Part shown: positions 55,506 to 62,957 of the stretch, in pieces
Numbering within the stretch: the stretch's first letter is position 1
Layout: the number at the start of each line of letters is the position of its first letter
Source: Mycolicibacterium aubagnense
GTDB lineage: Bacteria > Actinomycetota > Actinomycetes > Mycobacteriales > Mycobacteriaceae
Direction: 5' to 3'
DNA length: 64,000 bases
Assembly: GCF_010730955.1 (NCBI RefSeq)
Contig: NZ_AP022577.1
Location: forward strand, 496,001 to 560,000
The notes under the pieces: generated by a model
What the model was told of the DNA's origin: nothing
The model's database searches: none
Seen by the model: the letters and a program-made list of their open reading frames with translations, nothing else
Position numbers and translations under genes: made by a program

Positions 55506-55710
55506 AACTACGTAGTTGAATCTACGTATATGGCCGCAATGGTGCCTCCTCGATCGCCGCGGCGACGAACTTACGAGTCCTGTTCAGCAGGTTTCGTACC
55601 CGACTTCGGGAAGTCGACGACGCCGAGGGCTTGACACCATCACGTCGCGCAACACCAACGCGCCGGTCATGTTGATCGCCGAGCGCGCAGCTCAGGCGAT
55701 CCTGGGATAG
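55506..55710 (+). pseudogene. Chimeric remnant: MarR gene start joined to GMC-oxidoreductase end
   Basis: 55506-55529 repeats the MarR operator (AACTACGTAGTT plus CTACGTAT). From the ATG at 55530 the DNA follows the MarR gene at 28523 (shared GCCGCGGCGACGAAC, GTTCAGCAGG) for about 110 bp, with small indels that put it out of frame. At about 55634-55643 it switches to the last 74 bp of the GMC gene (43398-43471), matching at all but two positions, ending TCCTGGGATAG. Neither part can be functional. Confidence 0.85.
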
Positions 55711-55771
55711 GGCGGTCGGCAGCGAGCGTTCTCCAATCCCGTTCGGCATCGCCGCCGATTCCAAGGACCGC

Positions 55772-56380
55772 TCACGACGGCAGCCCCGACGGCACGACCT
55801 TCCCATTGACCGTCACCTCAACCTGACCGGTTGTCGTGTCGTACGCGATCTTCCCGTGCTCGAACGTCGTGGCCAGCTGGCCGCCCACTGCGGTCTCGTC
55901 GCTCGTGACGACACCCAACGGGCCCGCCGAGCCGTTGCTGCCGGTGGCCGACGGCACGCCATCCGCGTCCCGTTGGACATTCCAGGCTTCGCGAATCTTG
56001 CCCGAGATGATGTACGCCGGGGTACCGGCATCGTCGTTCTTGGCGACGATCGCGCCACCCTGGAACTGCTGGAAAATGACTCCGCTGTCCCGGGTGCCGG
56101 CGTTGTGGTCACCCGTCAGTGGCTTGCCGAGGGTCGCCTTCTGGCTGTCGGTCGCCGACGAGTACTTCGCAGCGATCGGGCCGGTGAGTGTGACCTCGAC
56201 GTCCCGATCCCCTACGAGTTTCACTTCGGGGGACGGCGCCGGCACCTCGGACGTGACGATCAACGCGACCTGGGGCTGTGCCGAGACATCGACGGTGGCG
56301 CCATTGCTGCAGCCGACAGCGGTCAACGCAACGGCGGCCAGGCCGGCGGCTGCGGTACGGCGGTACGTGCTCGTGTTCAT
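55772..56380 (-). CDS. LGFP-repeat lipoprotein
   Basis: A 202-aa exported lipoprotein: basic start NTSTYRRTAAAG, hydrophobic stretch and lipobox LTAVGCSNG, with acylation at Cys. The mature part has Trp/Phe-spaced repeats of LGFP type (SQKATLGKPLTGDH...GVIFQQFQGGAIVA, then ISGKIREAWN...GPLGVVTSDE...TTFEHGKIAYD), which bind the cell envelope. It resembles mycobacterial Lpp/esterase-associated LGFP proteins. ATG at 56380 is chosen so the signal is at the N-terminus. Confidence 0.8.
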   Translation of the reverse strand: MNTSTYRRTAAAGLAAVALTAVGCSNGATVDVSAQPQVALIVTSEVPAPSPEVKLVGDRDVEVTLTGPIAAKYSSATDSQKATLGKPLTGDHNAGTRDSGVIFQQFQGGAIVAKNDDAGTPAYIISGKIREAWNVQRDADGVPSATGSNGSAGPLGVVTSDETAVGGQLATTFEHGKIAYDTTTGQVEVTVNGKVVPSGLPS

Positions 56381-56440
56381 AGGTTGCCCCTCACGTCTTC
56401 CTGTGGTGTGCGTCAAGTTGCGGCTCATCCCCCGACCCGG

Positions 56441-57238
56441 TCACGACCATAACGGAGCCACATCGGGGCCGCGCGCGGTCAGAGTCCTCGCGGCACCTGA
56501 CCGCAGACGGCCGATCGGCATCAGATGCCGGGTGAAGAAGCGGGCCGCGTCCTCCCCCGCGAACTGCGGGACGCCGGTGTGGCCGCCCATGTTGGCCTGC
56601 AAAGTCTTCTCGTGAGAGCCGAAGGCGTCGAACAGGTTCAGTGCCTGTTGCCGGTCGTTCGACTCGTCGTCCCACTGCAGCAGCACGTGCAGCGGGATCG
56701 TGATCCGACGGGCCTCGCCGAACATGGAGCGAGGGACAAAACTGCCGGCGAACAAACCGGCGGCCGCGATGCGGGATTCGACTACTGCCAACCGGATGCC
56801 GATGGCGATCAACCCGCCCGAGTACCCCACGGGGCCGCTGATCTCGGGAAGTGAGAGGAGTACGTCGAGAAGGTGTCGCCATTCCGGGACAGCCGCTTCG
56901 ACGAGAGGGAGGACAAGCCGGTCGACGATGTCGTCGACCGGCGCTCCGACTGAAAGCGCCCGGCGCAGATCCGCGCGGGCCTGCTCGGCGTCGGCCAACC
57001 GGGGCCGGTCCCCGCAACCGGGAAGTTCGATGGTGGCCGCGGCAAAGCCGTTCGCCAAGGAGCGTCGGGCGCGGCTCGCCACTCGTGGATACATCGCCGG
57101 CAGTCCGCCGGGATGGCCGACGAGGATCAGCGGCGCCGGTGCGGACGCGGGCGTCCACAGGATGCCGGGTATGTCACCGAGGTTGAAGGCGCGTTCGAGA
57201 CTGCCGTCATCGAGGCGTTTTTCGGAAATGAAGTGCAT
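56441..57238 (-). CDS. Dienelactone-hydrolase-like alpha/beta hydrolase
   Basis: A 265-aa hydrolase. APAPLILVGHPGGLPAMYPR provides the oxyanion region, GPVGYSGGLIAIGIRLAV the nucleophile (Ser in GYSGG, four-residue-spaced rather than the usual five) near residue 150, LQWDDESNDRQQ the acid and NMGGHTGVP the His. It resembles the acyl-peptide/dienelactone hydrolase group. It may be controlled by the leader peptide and hairpin at 57251-57335. Confidence 0.75.
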   Translation of the reverse strand: MHFISEKRLDDGSLERAFNLGDIPGILWTPASAPAPLILVGHPGGLPAMYPRVASRARRSLANGFAAATIELPGCGDRPRLADAEQARADLRRALSVGAPVDDIVDRLVLPLVEAAVPEWRHLLDVLLSLPEISGPVGYSGGLIAIGIRLAVVESRIAAAGLFAGSFVPRSMFGEARRITIPLHVLLQWDDESNDRQQALNLFDAFGSHEKTLQANMGGHTGVPQFAGEDAARFFTRHLMPIGRLRSGAARTLTARGPDVAPLWS

Positions 57239-57250
57239 GGTCGTGCCTTT

Positions 57251-57278
57251 CGGGAGAGCTCGTCAAACGGCGCTCCCG
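57251..57278 (-). promoter_or_regulatory. Hairpin between leader frame and hydrolase start
   Basis: On the minus strand CGGGAG (57278-57273) and CTCCCG (57256-57251) pair around a 16-nt interior that can extend the stem with GC/GC. It ends 12 nt before the hydrolase ATG, so it could mask the ribosome site. Confidence 0.35.
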
Positions 57279-57284
57279 GACGAC

Positions 57285-57335
57285 CTATCGCCCGACCGTG
57301 TCTCTGAAGAGGAGCACCCACGTCGATACGTTCAC
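57285..57335 (-). CDS. Possible 16-residue leader peptide
   Basis: A GTG start preceded by AAGGAGG, one of the strongest ribosome sites in the window, then 16 codons (MNVSTWVLLFRDTVGR) and TAG. It ends 46 bp before the hydrolase gene on the same strand. The order strong ribosome site, short frame, hairpin, gene resembles translational attenuation. There is no repeated codon to name an effector. Confidence 0.3.
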   Translation of the reverse strand: MNVSTWVLLFRDTVGR

Positions 57336-57426
57336 GGGTACCACCTCCTTGTCCTCTCGCACGGCCTGCCAACGAACGTAGCAGCGGCAGTTGTTGGCCG
57401 CCAACCAGTTTTACGGCCGTCGGCCT

Positions 57427-57759
57427 CTACCGGCAGGGCACAGGGATGAACAAAGACCAGCACATGCCCGGCAACGGATTGGGAGCAGGGCCAACCGGCG
57501 GGTCATCCTCTGGTGGATTCGGTCCATCCCAAACATTCTGGGCGACGTTGCCGTGGCCGAACTGCACCATGTAGTAGGTATGGCAGACGGTCTCGTCCCA
57601 GATCACGGGATTGGTCACATGGTTTCCGGATATCCACATCGAGTCGCCTGGGCACCATTGATGCGGGCCGGTGACAGCATGAGCTGTCCCTGCGCCCAGC
57701 CCCAGGCACGCCAGTGCAACGCCTCCGAGCACAGCCGCTGCGTTCATTACTCGATGCAT
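57427..57759 (-). CDS. Small secreted Cys-containing protein
   Basis: A 110-aa exported protein. The signal peptide is MNAAAVLGGVALACLGLGAGTAHA; the mature part begins VTGPHQWCPGDSM and carries four Cys (QWCPG, ETVCHTYY, GMCWSL, VPCR), enough for two disulphides, with a Pro-rich linker (PNPPEDDPPVGPAPNP). Small QWCPG-type exported proteins are frequent in mycobacteria; function unknown. Confidence 0.8.
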   Translation of the reverse strand: MHRVMNAAAVLGGVALACLGLGAGTAHAVTGPHQWCPGDSMWISGNHVTNPVIWDETVCHTYYMVQFGHGNVAQNVWDGPNPPEDDPPVGPAPNPLPGMCWSLFIPVPCR

Positions 57760-58008
57760 GATGTCCGTTCCCTGTCGGTGGTTGCGCGGACGTCATCCGC
57801 GGTCGTCACCCAAGACCATGCGGCGACCGGCTTGGGGGATTCTTGGCGGCTTCGCGTGCCCGTGGGCGGGGTGAATCTGACCGAGTTATTCGACAGTCGC
57901 GTCGAAGTAGTGAACTCGCAGCCGATTTACATCGTCCGCACAGGTTCAACCGCTTTACTCCGTTCGGCACCGTAGCCCGGCGTGGCACGAATTCGATTGG
58001 GAGACGGC
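57760..58008. other. Divergent intergenic region
   Basis: About 250 bp between the secreted-protein gene and the CorA-type gene. No gene seen; frames across it are shadows. Confidence 0.4.
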
Positions 58009-59010
58009 ATGATAGTTGACTGCGCGCACTACCTTGACGGAGTGCGTCAGGGCGAGGCAGCAATGCCCATCGACGAAGCGGCACAGCGATGCCGGGATGG
58101 CGGATTCGTCTGGCTCGGGATGTTCGAACCGACGGCTGACGAAATGGCTCGAGTGCGGGAGGCTTTCGACCTGCACGAGTTGGCGGTCGAAGACGCCGGG
58201 ACGTTCCACCTGCGACCAAAGATCGAGCACTTCGAGCCCGATGTGCAACTGGTGATTCTTCGCACCGCTCGGTACGACGACGACCGCGAGGAAGTCGACT
58301 TCGGCGAAATCAGTATCTTCGTGGGACCCAACTTCGTGATCACCGTCCGCCAGGGTGTCGCCAGTGAGCTCCACGCCGCCAGGGCGCGGCTGGAGGAGCA
58401 TCCCGACCTTCTCAAGGTCGGGACCGCGTCAGTGTTGTGGGCGGTGCTCGACCAGGTGGTGCGGGCCTACGGCCCGGTCGTCGCCGGCCTCGAACACGAC
58501 ATCGAGGAAGTCGAAGGCACGGTCTTCTCCGGTGCCGTCGCCCCCACCGAACGGATCTACCTCCTACGTCGAGAAGTCAGCAATTTCTACCGAGCGGTCC
58601 ACCCGTTGCTGTCGGTGCTCACCGCCGCCGAACGCGGTGCTGCTGACACGCCGGTGGCGCACTACCTTCGTGACGTCCACGACGGCCTGCAATTGATCAA
58701 CGAAGAGGTGTCAGCACAGCGCGACTTGCTCGCCACCATCTTGCAGGCGAACATCGCCGTCGTCGCGGTCGAGCAGACGCGAGTCAGCGTGCAGCAGAGC
58801 GCCACGATGGAACGCCTTACCGTCCTCGCGACCATCTTTCTGCCGCTGACGTTCGTGACTGGGTTCTTCGGACAGAACTTCGACTGGTTGGTCAGCAACA
58901 TTCAGGGGCCGACCCGATTCCTGATCCTTGGTGTCGGCGGCCTCGTGATCCCGTTGATCGCCCTTTGGGCCTGGCTGCGCGCGGTCAGAAAGCGCGGAGG
59001 CCAGAATTAG
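58009..59010 (+). CDS. corA: CorA-family divalent-cation transporter with GQN motif
   Basis: A 333-aa CorA protein. The cytosolic funnel has FVWLGMFEPTADEM, HLRPKIEHFEPDVQLVILRTARYD and the long stalk helix with RDLLATILQANIAVVAVEQTRVSVQQSATMERLTVLATIFLPLTFVTGFFG. Two C-terminal membrane helices follow. The pore signature, normally G-M-N, is G-Q-N in FFGQNFDWLV. The basic tail RAVRKRGGQN is present. GGGAG lies 8 bases before the ATG. Mg2+, Co2+ or Zn2+ transport is likely, but the GQN change makes selectivity uncertain. Confidence 0.85.
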   Translation: MIVDCAHYLDGVRQGEAAMPIDEAAQRCRDGGFVWLGMFEPTADEMARVREAFDLHELAVEDAGTFHLRPKIEHFEPDVQLVILRTARYDDDREEVDFGEISIFVGPNFVITVRQGVASELHAARARLEEHPDLLKVGTASVLWAVLDQVVRAYGPVVAGLEHDIEEVEGTVFSGAVAPTERIYLLRREVSNFYRAVHPLLSVLTAAERGAADTPVAHYLRDVHDGLQLINEEVSAQRDLLATILQANIAVVAVEQTRVSVQQSATMERLTVLATIFLPLTFVTGFFGQNFDWLVSNIQGPTRFLILGVGGLVIPLIALWAWLRAVRKRGGQN

Positions 59011-59181
59011 CGCACACATCCTGGGCGAGCGAGGAGTGTGTCGCGGTCACGATGAGCTGCGGGTTGGCGCGGGGTGGAGATCCTGGCGAGCGACTGCTAT
59101 CACCGATAATCGCGATCCACGGACAGGATCGGCACATTCACGGCTAGCCTGACCGGTAGTCGATCCGCGGGGGCGAATAAC

Positions 59182-60501
59182 GTGAATGTGGATATCAAGA
59201 CCTGGTCACATTGGCTGATGGGGTACGGGCTCCCCCGCGCAACGCTCAAGGTTCTGGCACGTCGCGGCGACCCGTTCGCCCAGCTACTCCTCGACGACGA
59301 CCAGCATGAATGTTCCTACGACCTGATCGAGCGGATTCGCCGACAGGGACGTATGGCGCCGGCATTCGGGAGCAACGCCTGGGTCACCGCCGATCTGCAA
59401 CTGGTTCGAGAGATACTGCGGGACAGCAGCTTCCGCACAGCCAAACCCCAAGATCGCTCGCCGTTTCGGACCGTCCAGCGACTATTCGAGAAAACCAATC
59501 CCCGCGTGATCAACCCCGTGGAGCCGCCATCGCTGCTGATGGTCGACGAACCCGAGCACGCACGGCTGCGACGCCTCGTATCGCGGGCGTTCACCCCGAA
59601 AGCGATCGACGGGCTTCGCCGGCGCATCCACGAGGTCGCCGACGGCTTGCTGAGCGAACTCGAGGACGGCAGCGACTGCGAATTGGTTGCCGCTTACGCT
59701 TCGCGGATCCCCATCGAGATCATCGCCGAGATGCTGGGGATTCCACCTGGCGATACGCCTCACCTGTACGAAATGGGTGAATCTGCCGCCAAATTGATCA
59801 CCACCACAGCGCCGTCCTGGCGCAACTTCCGGACCGCGGTTGCGGGGCTGCGCGAGTTCGAAAATTACCTCGCCACGCACATCGAGCGGCTCCGCGACGG
59901 TAGTGCCGGCGACGGCATCCTGTACGCCGTTATGCAAGACACCGAACTCTCCGACTTCGAGATCCGGACTTTCGCCGGCCTACTCCTCGGTGCCGGATAC
60001 CTCACTACTGCACATCAATTCAGCAATGCAGTGGTGGCGCTGGTCAATCACCCCGACCAACTGGCCGGCCTCCAGGCACATCCCGAAGGCTGGCCCAACG
60101 CCGTAGAAGAAGCACTGCGCTACGACTCGGTCTCCCAAATCGGAGTCAGAGTGGCCACAGCGGAAGTTCAGCTCGGCGGCCACACCGTGCGAGAGGGCAT
60201 GGCCGTCTTCGTCCTCCTTGCCGGTGCCAACCGCGACCCAGGCGTTTTCGAACGACCCGACGAATTCGATACGGCTCGCGTCAACGCACGCGATCATGTC
60301 AGCTTCGGTTCCGGAAGCCACGTCTGCCTTGGCGCTCCGCTGGCCCGCATGGAGCTGCAGATCGGCCTGCAAGCTCTGTTCGAACGGTTCCCCCGACTGA
60401 CTCTCTCCGGCACGCCAACCATGAACGACAGCACATTGCTGCGGGGAATAAGCCATCTCCCCGTGTGCCTCGGACCCTCAAGAGTCAGCCAAGGCCAGTG
60501 A
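59182..60501 (+). CDS. Cytochrome P450
   Basis: A 439-aa soluble P450. Recognised by DEPEHARLRRLVSRAFTPKAI, the ExxR helix EEALRYDSVSQIGVR, FERPDEFDTARVNARDHVSFGSGSHVCLGAPLARMELQIGL (haem-binding Cys in FGSGSHVCLG). In the I helix LLLGAGYLTTAHQF the usual acidic residue of AGxD/ETT is Leu. Starts at GTG. It is followed after 460 bp by two KASIII-like genes. Substrate and redox partner unknown; no ferredoxin gene is adjacent. Confidence 0.9.
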   Translation: MNVDIKTWSHWLMGYGLPRATLKVLARRGDPFAQLLLDDDQHECSYDLIERIRRQGRMAPAFGSNAWVTADLQLVREILRDSSFRTAKPQDRSPFRTVQRLFEKTNPRVINPVEPPSLLMVDEPEHARLRRLVSRAFTPKAIDGLRRRIHEVADGLLSELEDGSDCELVAAYASRIPIEIIAEMLGIPPGDTPHLYEMGESAAKLITTTAPSWRNFRTAVAGLREFENYLATHIERLRDGSAGDGILYAVMQDTELSDFEIRTFAGLLLGAGYLTTAHQFSNAVVALVNHPDQLAGLQAHPEGWPNAVEEALRYDSVSQIGVRVATAEVQLGGHTVREGMAVFVLLAGANRDPGVFERPDEFDTARVNARDHVSFGSGSHVCLGAPLARMELQIGLQALFERFPRLTLSGTPTMNDSTLLRGISHLPVCLGPSRVSQGQ

Positions 60502-60961
60502 TTGAAGTACGCCGTAATGTCCTTGTTCACAGCTGGTTTCGCCACATTGAAGTGGCGGTACCGCCCGAGCGCAAGGTTGTATCCGGCAAGGACACACGGT
60601 GGACGCCGCCTCGGCTCGCTCGCGATCAGCACTCAGGACCTATGGCCCTGGCAGCAGCCATTTCACGTCGGTAGCGTCCGGGTCATGCCCATAGATTGGC
60701 GAGCGATGTCGATTCGCTCCGAGCCCGAACGTTGGATTCGGTCGGGAAGCGTCGCGCTGGGACGGCTCGTCGCGAACGTTGACGGCCAGTCGGAGATGTT
60801 CTCGTGGACTTCGTCGTACAGCACCACCCGCTGAGGATTGCGGGACGCCGATTTGTTTCGGCCCTGAGCCCGACACCGAACCGACGTTCGCCTGAGGTTC
60901 TCCTCGATTCCCCGTCGGCCGCCGGGCCGCCGCGGCGACCCATCCTCAGTGAAACGAATGG
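60502..60961. other. 460 bp without a recognised gene
   Basis: Between the P450 and the KASIII-like pair. A plus-strand frame from 60502 (110 aa) has mixed, non-family content. No dyad found. Confidence 0.4.
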
Positions 60962-62071
60962 ATGAGACGAATGGCCAAGCATTGGTTGGTATTGGAGGGC
61001 GACGGAGTCCCGGCGCAGTTCGGCACCCGCTTGGCCGGTGCAGGGCGACATCTGCCCGTCACTCGTCTCACGACGGACGATTTGATGGCGACCACGCGGC
61101 ATCACACGCATATCGATCTGGAACGACTGACCGGCATTCGCGAACGTCGTGTCTCGATAGGAGATGAAGACTCCCTGAGTCTCGCGACCGCAGCCGCGCT
61201 CGACTGTCTGAGCAAGGCCCCACACCACAGTGCTGCGGAGCTCGATGTAGTAATCAGCTGCAGCATCACGAAGCTTCGTGGCGGCTTGACGCAGTGGGTG
61301 GAGCCGACGATGAGCAGCGCCGTCGCCCATGCCATCGGGGCTGAGCGCGCAATGACGTTCGACCTGTCCAATGCGTGTGCCGGAATGTTGACAGGCGTAA
61401 CGGTTCTCAACAACTGGATCCGGCAGGGCACCGTTGCGAGCGGGTTGGTCGTCAGTGGCGAGTACATCTCCCAACTCGGTCAGAACGCGGCCCGCCACAT
61501 CCGCAACATCATGAGCAACGAACTTGCCTGCCTGACATTGGGTGACGCCGGCGCTGCCCTACTCCTCGAACGCGCCCCCCTCGGGTCCGCTGGAATCCGC
61601 CTTGCCGGCTTTACCACCGTCGCCGACTACAGCCGCCTTTGTCTGGGCTATCCGAAGGGGCGAGATCCCGGTGCCCGGATGTTCACCAATTCCCGTGGTA
61701 TTCAACGGGCAGCCATCGCCGACACCCCACTGCTATTGCGCGAAGCGCTCGATGCGGCCGGCATCTCGATGCACGACATCGATCACGTGATCACTCATCA
61801 GACCTCCGCCCGCGCGATACGCAAGGGAATGGCCGCGGTCACGGCGTCGTTCGGTGACAGTCCACGGCACGACGCCGTCATCACCGTCGATCGCTATGGG
61901 AACACTGCGTCGACAACGCATACGGTGGCCCTGGTCGAAGAACTCGAAGCGGGGCGCATACAGCCGGGCGAGACCATCGCGCTGATCGCATTGGCATCAG
62001 GTCTGGAGATCGGCATCGTTCTCCTTACCGTGGACGAGGAGCTGGTGAATCGCTTTGGGCACAGTCATTGA
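60962..62071 (+). CDS. Beta-ketoacyl-ACP synthase III-like protein
   Basis: A 369-aa thiolase-fold enzyme with the full FabH-type triad: Cys139 in LSNACAGMLTG, His279 in VITHQTSARAI and Asn314 in RYGNTASTTH. The N-terminal IDLERLTGIRERRVS with SLATAAALDCL is typical. It should condense an acyl-CoA with malonyl-ACP or another nucleophile. Its start may instead be the Met at 60971. The next, related gene overlaps its 3' end by 17 bp. Confidence 0.85.
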   Translation: MRRMAKHWLVLEGDGVPAQFGTRLAGAGRHLPVTRLTTDDLMATTRHHTHIDLERLTGIRERRVSIGDEDSLSLATAAALDCLSKAPHHSAAELDVVISCSITKLRGGLTQWVEPTMSSAVAHAIGAERAMTFDLSNACAGMLTGVTVLNNWIRQGTVASGLVVSGEYISQLGQNAARHIRNIMSNELACLTLGDAGAALLLERAPLGSAGIRLAGFTTVADYSRLCLGYPKGRDPGARMFTNSRGIQRAAIADTPLLLREALDAAGISMHDIDHVITHQTSARAIRKGMAAVTASFGDSPRHDAVITVDRYGNTASTTHTVALVEELEAGRIQPGETIALIALASGLEIGIVLLTVDEELVNRFGHSH

Positions 62072-62957
62072 TCGCGTCGCTGTCACCCGCGGTGGGTGGC
62101 GCAATCGGCACAGCGCATTACGACTCGCCGTCGCCGCGGCCAAAACCTGTCTGGGACGGGCCGGACGGGGCCCCGACGATGTGGACCTTCTGGTCAATGC
62201 CGGTATCTACCGGGACCGGAACCTGGCAGAGCCTGCGCTCGCAGCACTGATTCAGGAGGACGTTGGGGCCAACACCGAGGACCCGCATGCCGACGCTCAC
62301 GGCACATTCTCGTTCGACATAGCCAACGGGACCTGTGGCGTACTCACGGCACTGCAGATCGTCGACGGCTTCTTGCGGTCACGCACCATCGACTGCGCAT
62401 TGGTCGTCGCGAGTGACGCCGACCCGGGTCACGGCATGAGTGAAGGCTATCCGTTCTCTCCTGTCGGGGCGGCACTGCTGTGTGGCTGGACGGACGACGA
62501 CTACGGACTCGGACGCGTCCACTGGGCGAACTTCCCCGACGACAATGAGACCTTCAGTGCCACAGTAGGATTCGAAGACAAACGAAATGTGCTTCGATTC
62601 AAGCAGTCCACCACAGTGGACGAGCGGTTCGCGACCGCCGGGAGTCAGGTGGCCCGAAACTGCCTCCGGGAGGCCTCGCTCGGACTTGCCGACGTCGACA
62701 TGATCGTCGCGGCTCCGGCCCGGCACGGGTACCGCGCCGCACTGGCCACCCACCTCGGGGTGCCGGTAGACCGGATCGTCGTCGCAGACGACGAGAGAAT
62801 GCACACCGCTTCGCTGGCGGCCGCACTCGATTGCGCGGCCGAAGGGCTCCCGCCCGGTGCCCGCGTCCTGCTCATCGCCGCCGGCGCGGGGATCACCGCC
62901 GGTGCCGCTATCTACCGACGGGCGCCTGCGGCGGAGCTAACTGGCGGGGTCGGTTGA
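62055..62957 (+). CDS. KASIII-like protein with incomplete triad
   Basis: A 300-aa thiolase-fold protein. It keeps the Cys loop (FDIANGTCGVLTALQIVDGFL, Cys94), SEGYPFSPVGAALLCGW and VGFEDKRNVLRFKQSTTVDERFA, but lacks HQ and GN motifs: IVAAPARHGYRAAL and VADDERMHTASLAAAL stand there, so His is absent and Asn may be His. Starts at TTG inside the upstream gene, so the two are translated together, likely as a heteromer. Confidence 0.75.
   Translation: MGTVIDRVAVTRGGWRNRHSALRLAVAAAKTCLGRAGRGPDDVDLLVNAGIYRDRNLAEPALAALIQEDVGANTEDPHADAHGTFSFDIANGTCGVLTALQIVDGFLRSRTIDCALVVASDADPGHGMSEGYPFSPVGAALLCGWTDDDYGLGRVHWANFPDDNETFSATVGFEDKRNVLRFKQSTTVDERFATAGSQVARNCLREASLGLADVDMIVAAPARHGYRAALATHLGVPVDRIVVADDERMHTASLAAALDCAAEGLPPGARVLLIAAGAGITAGAAIYRRAPAAELTGGVG

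Noticed and set aside
60683..61498. 271-aa minus-strand frame opposite the KASIII-like gene
   Set aside because: Overlaps a gene with a complete catalytic triad; its own translation has no family features.
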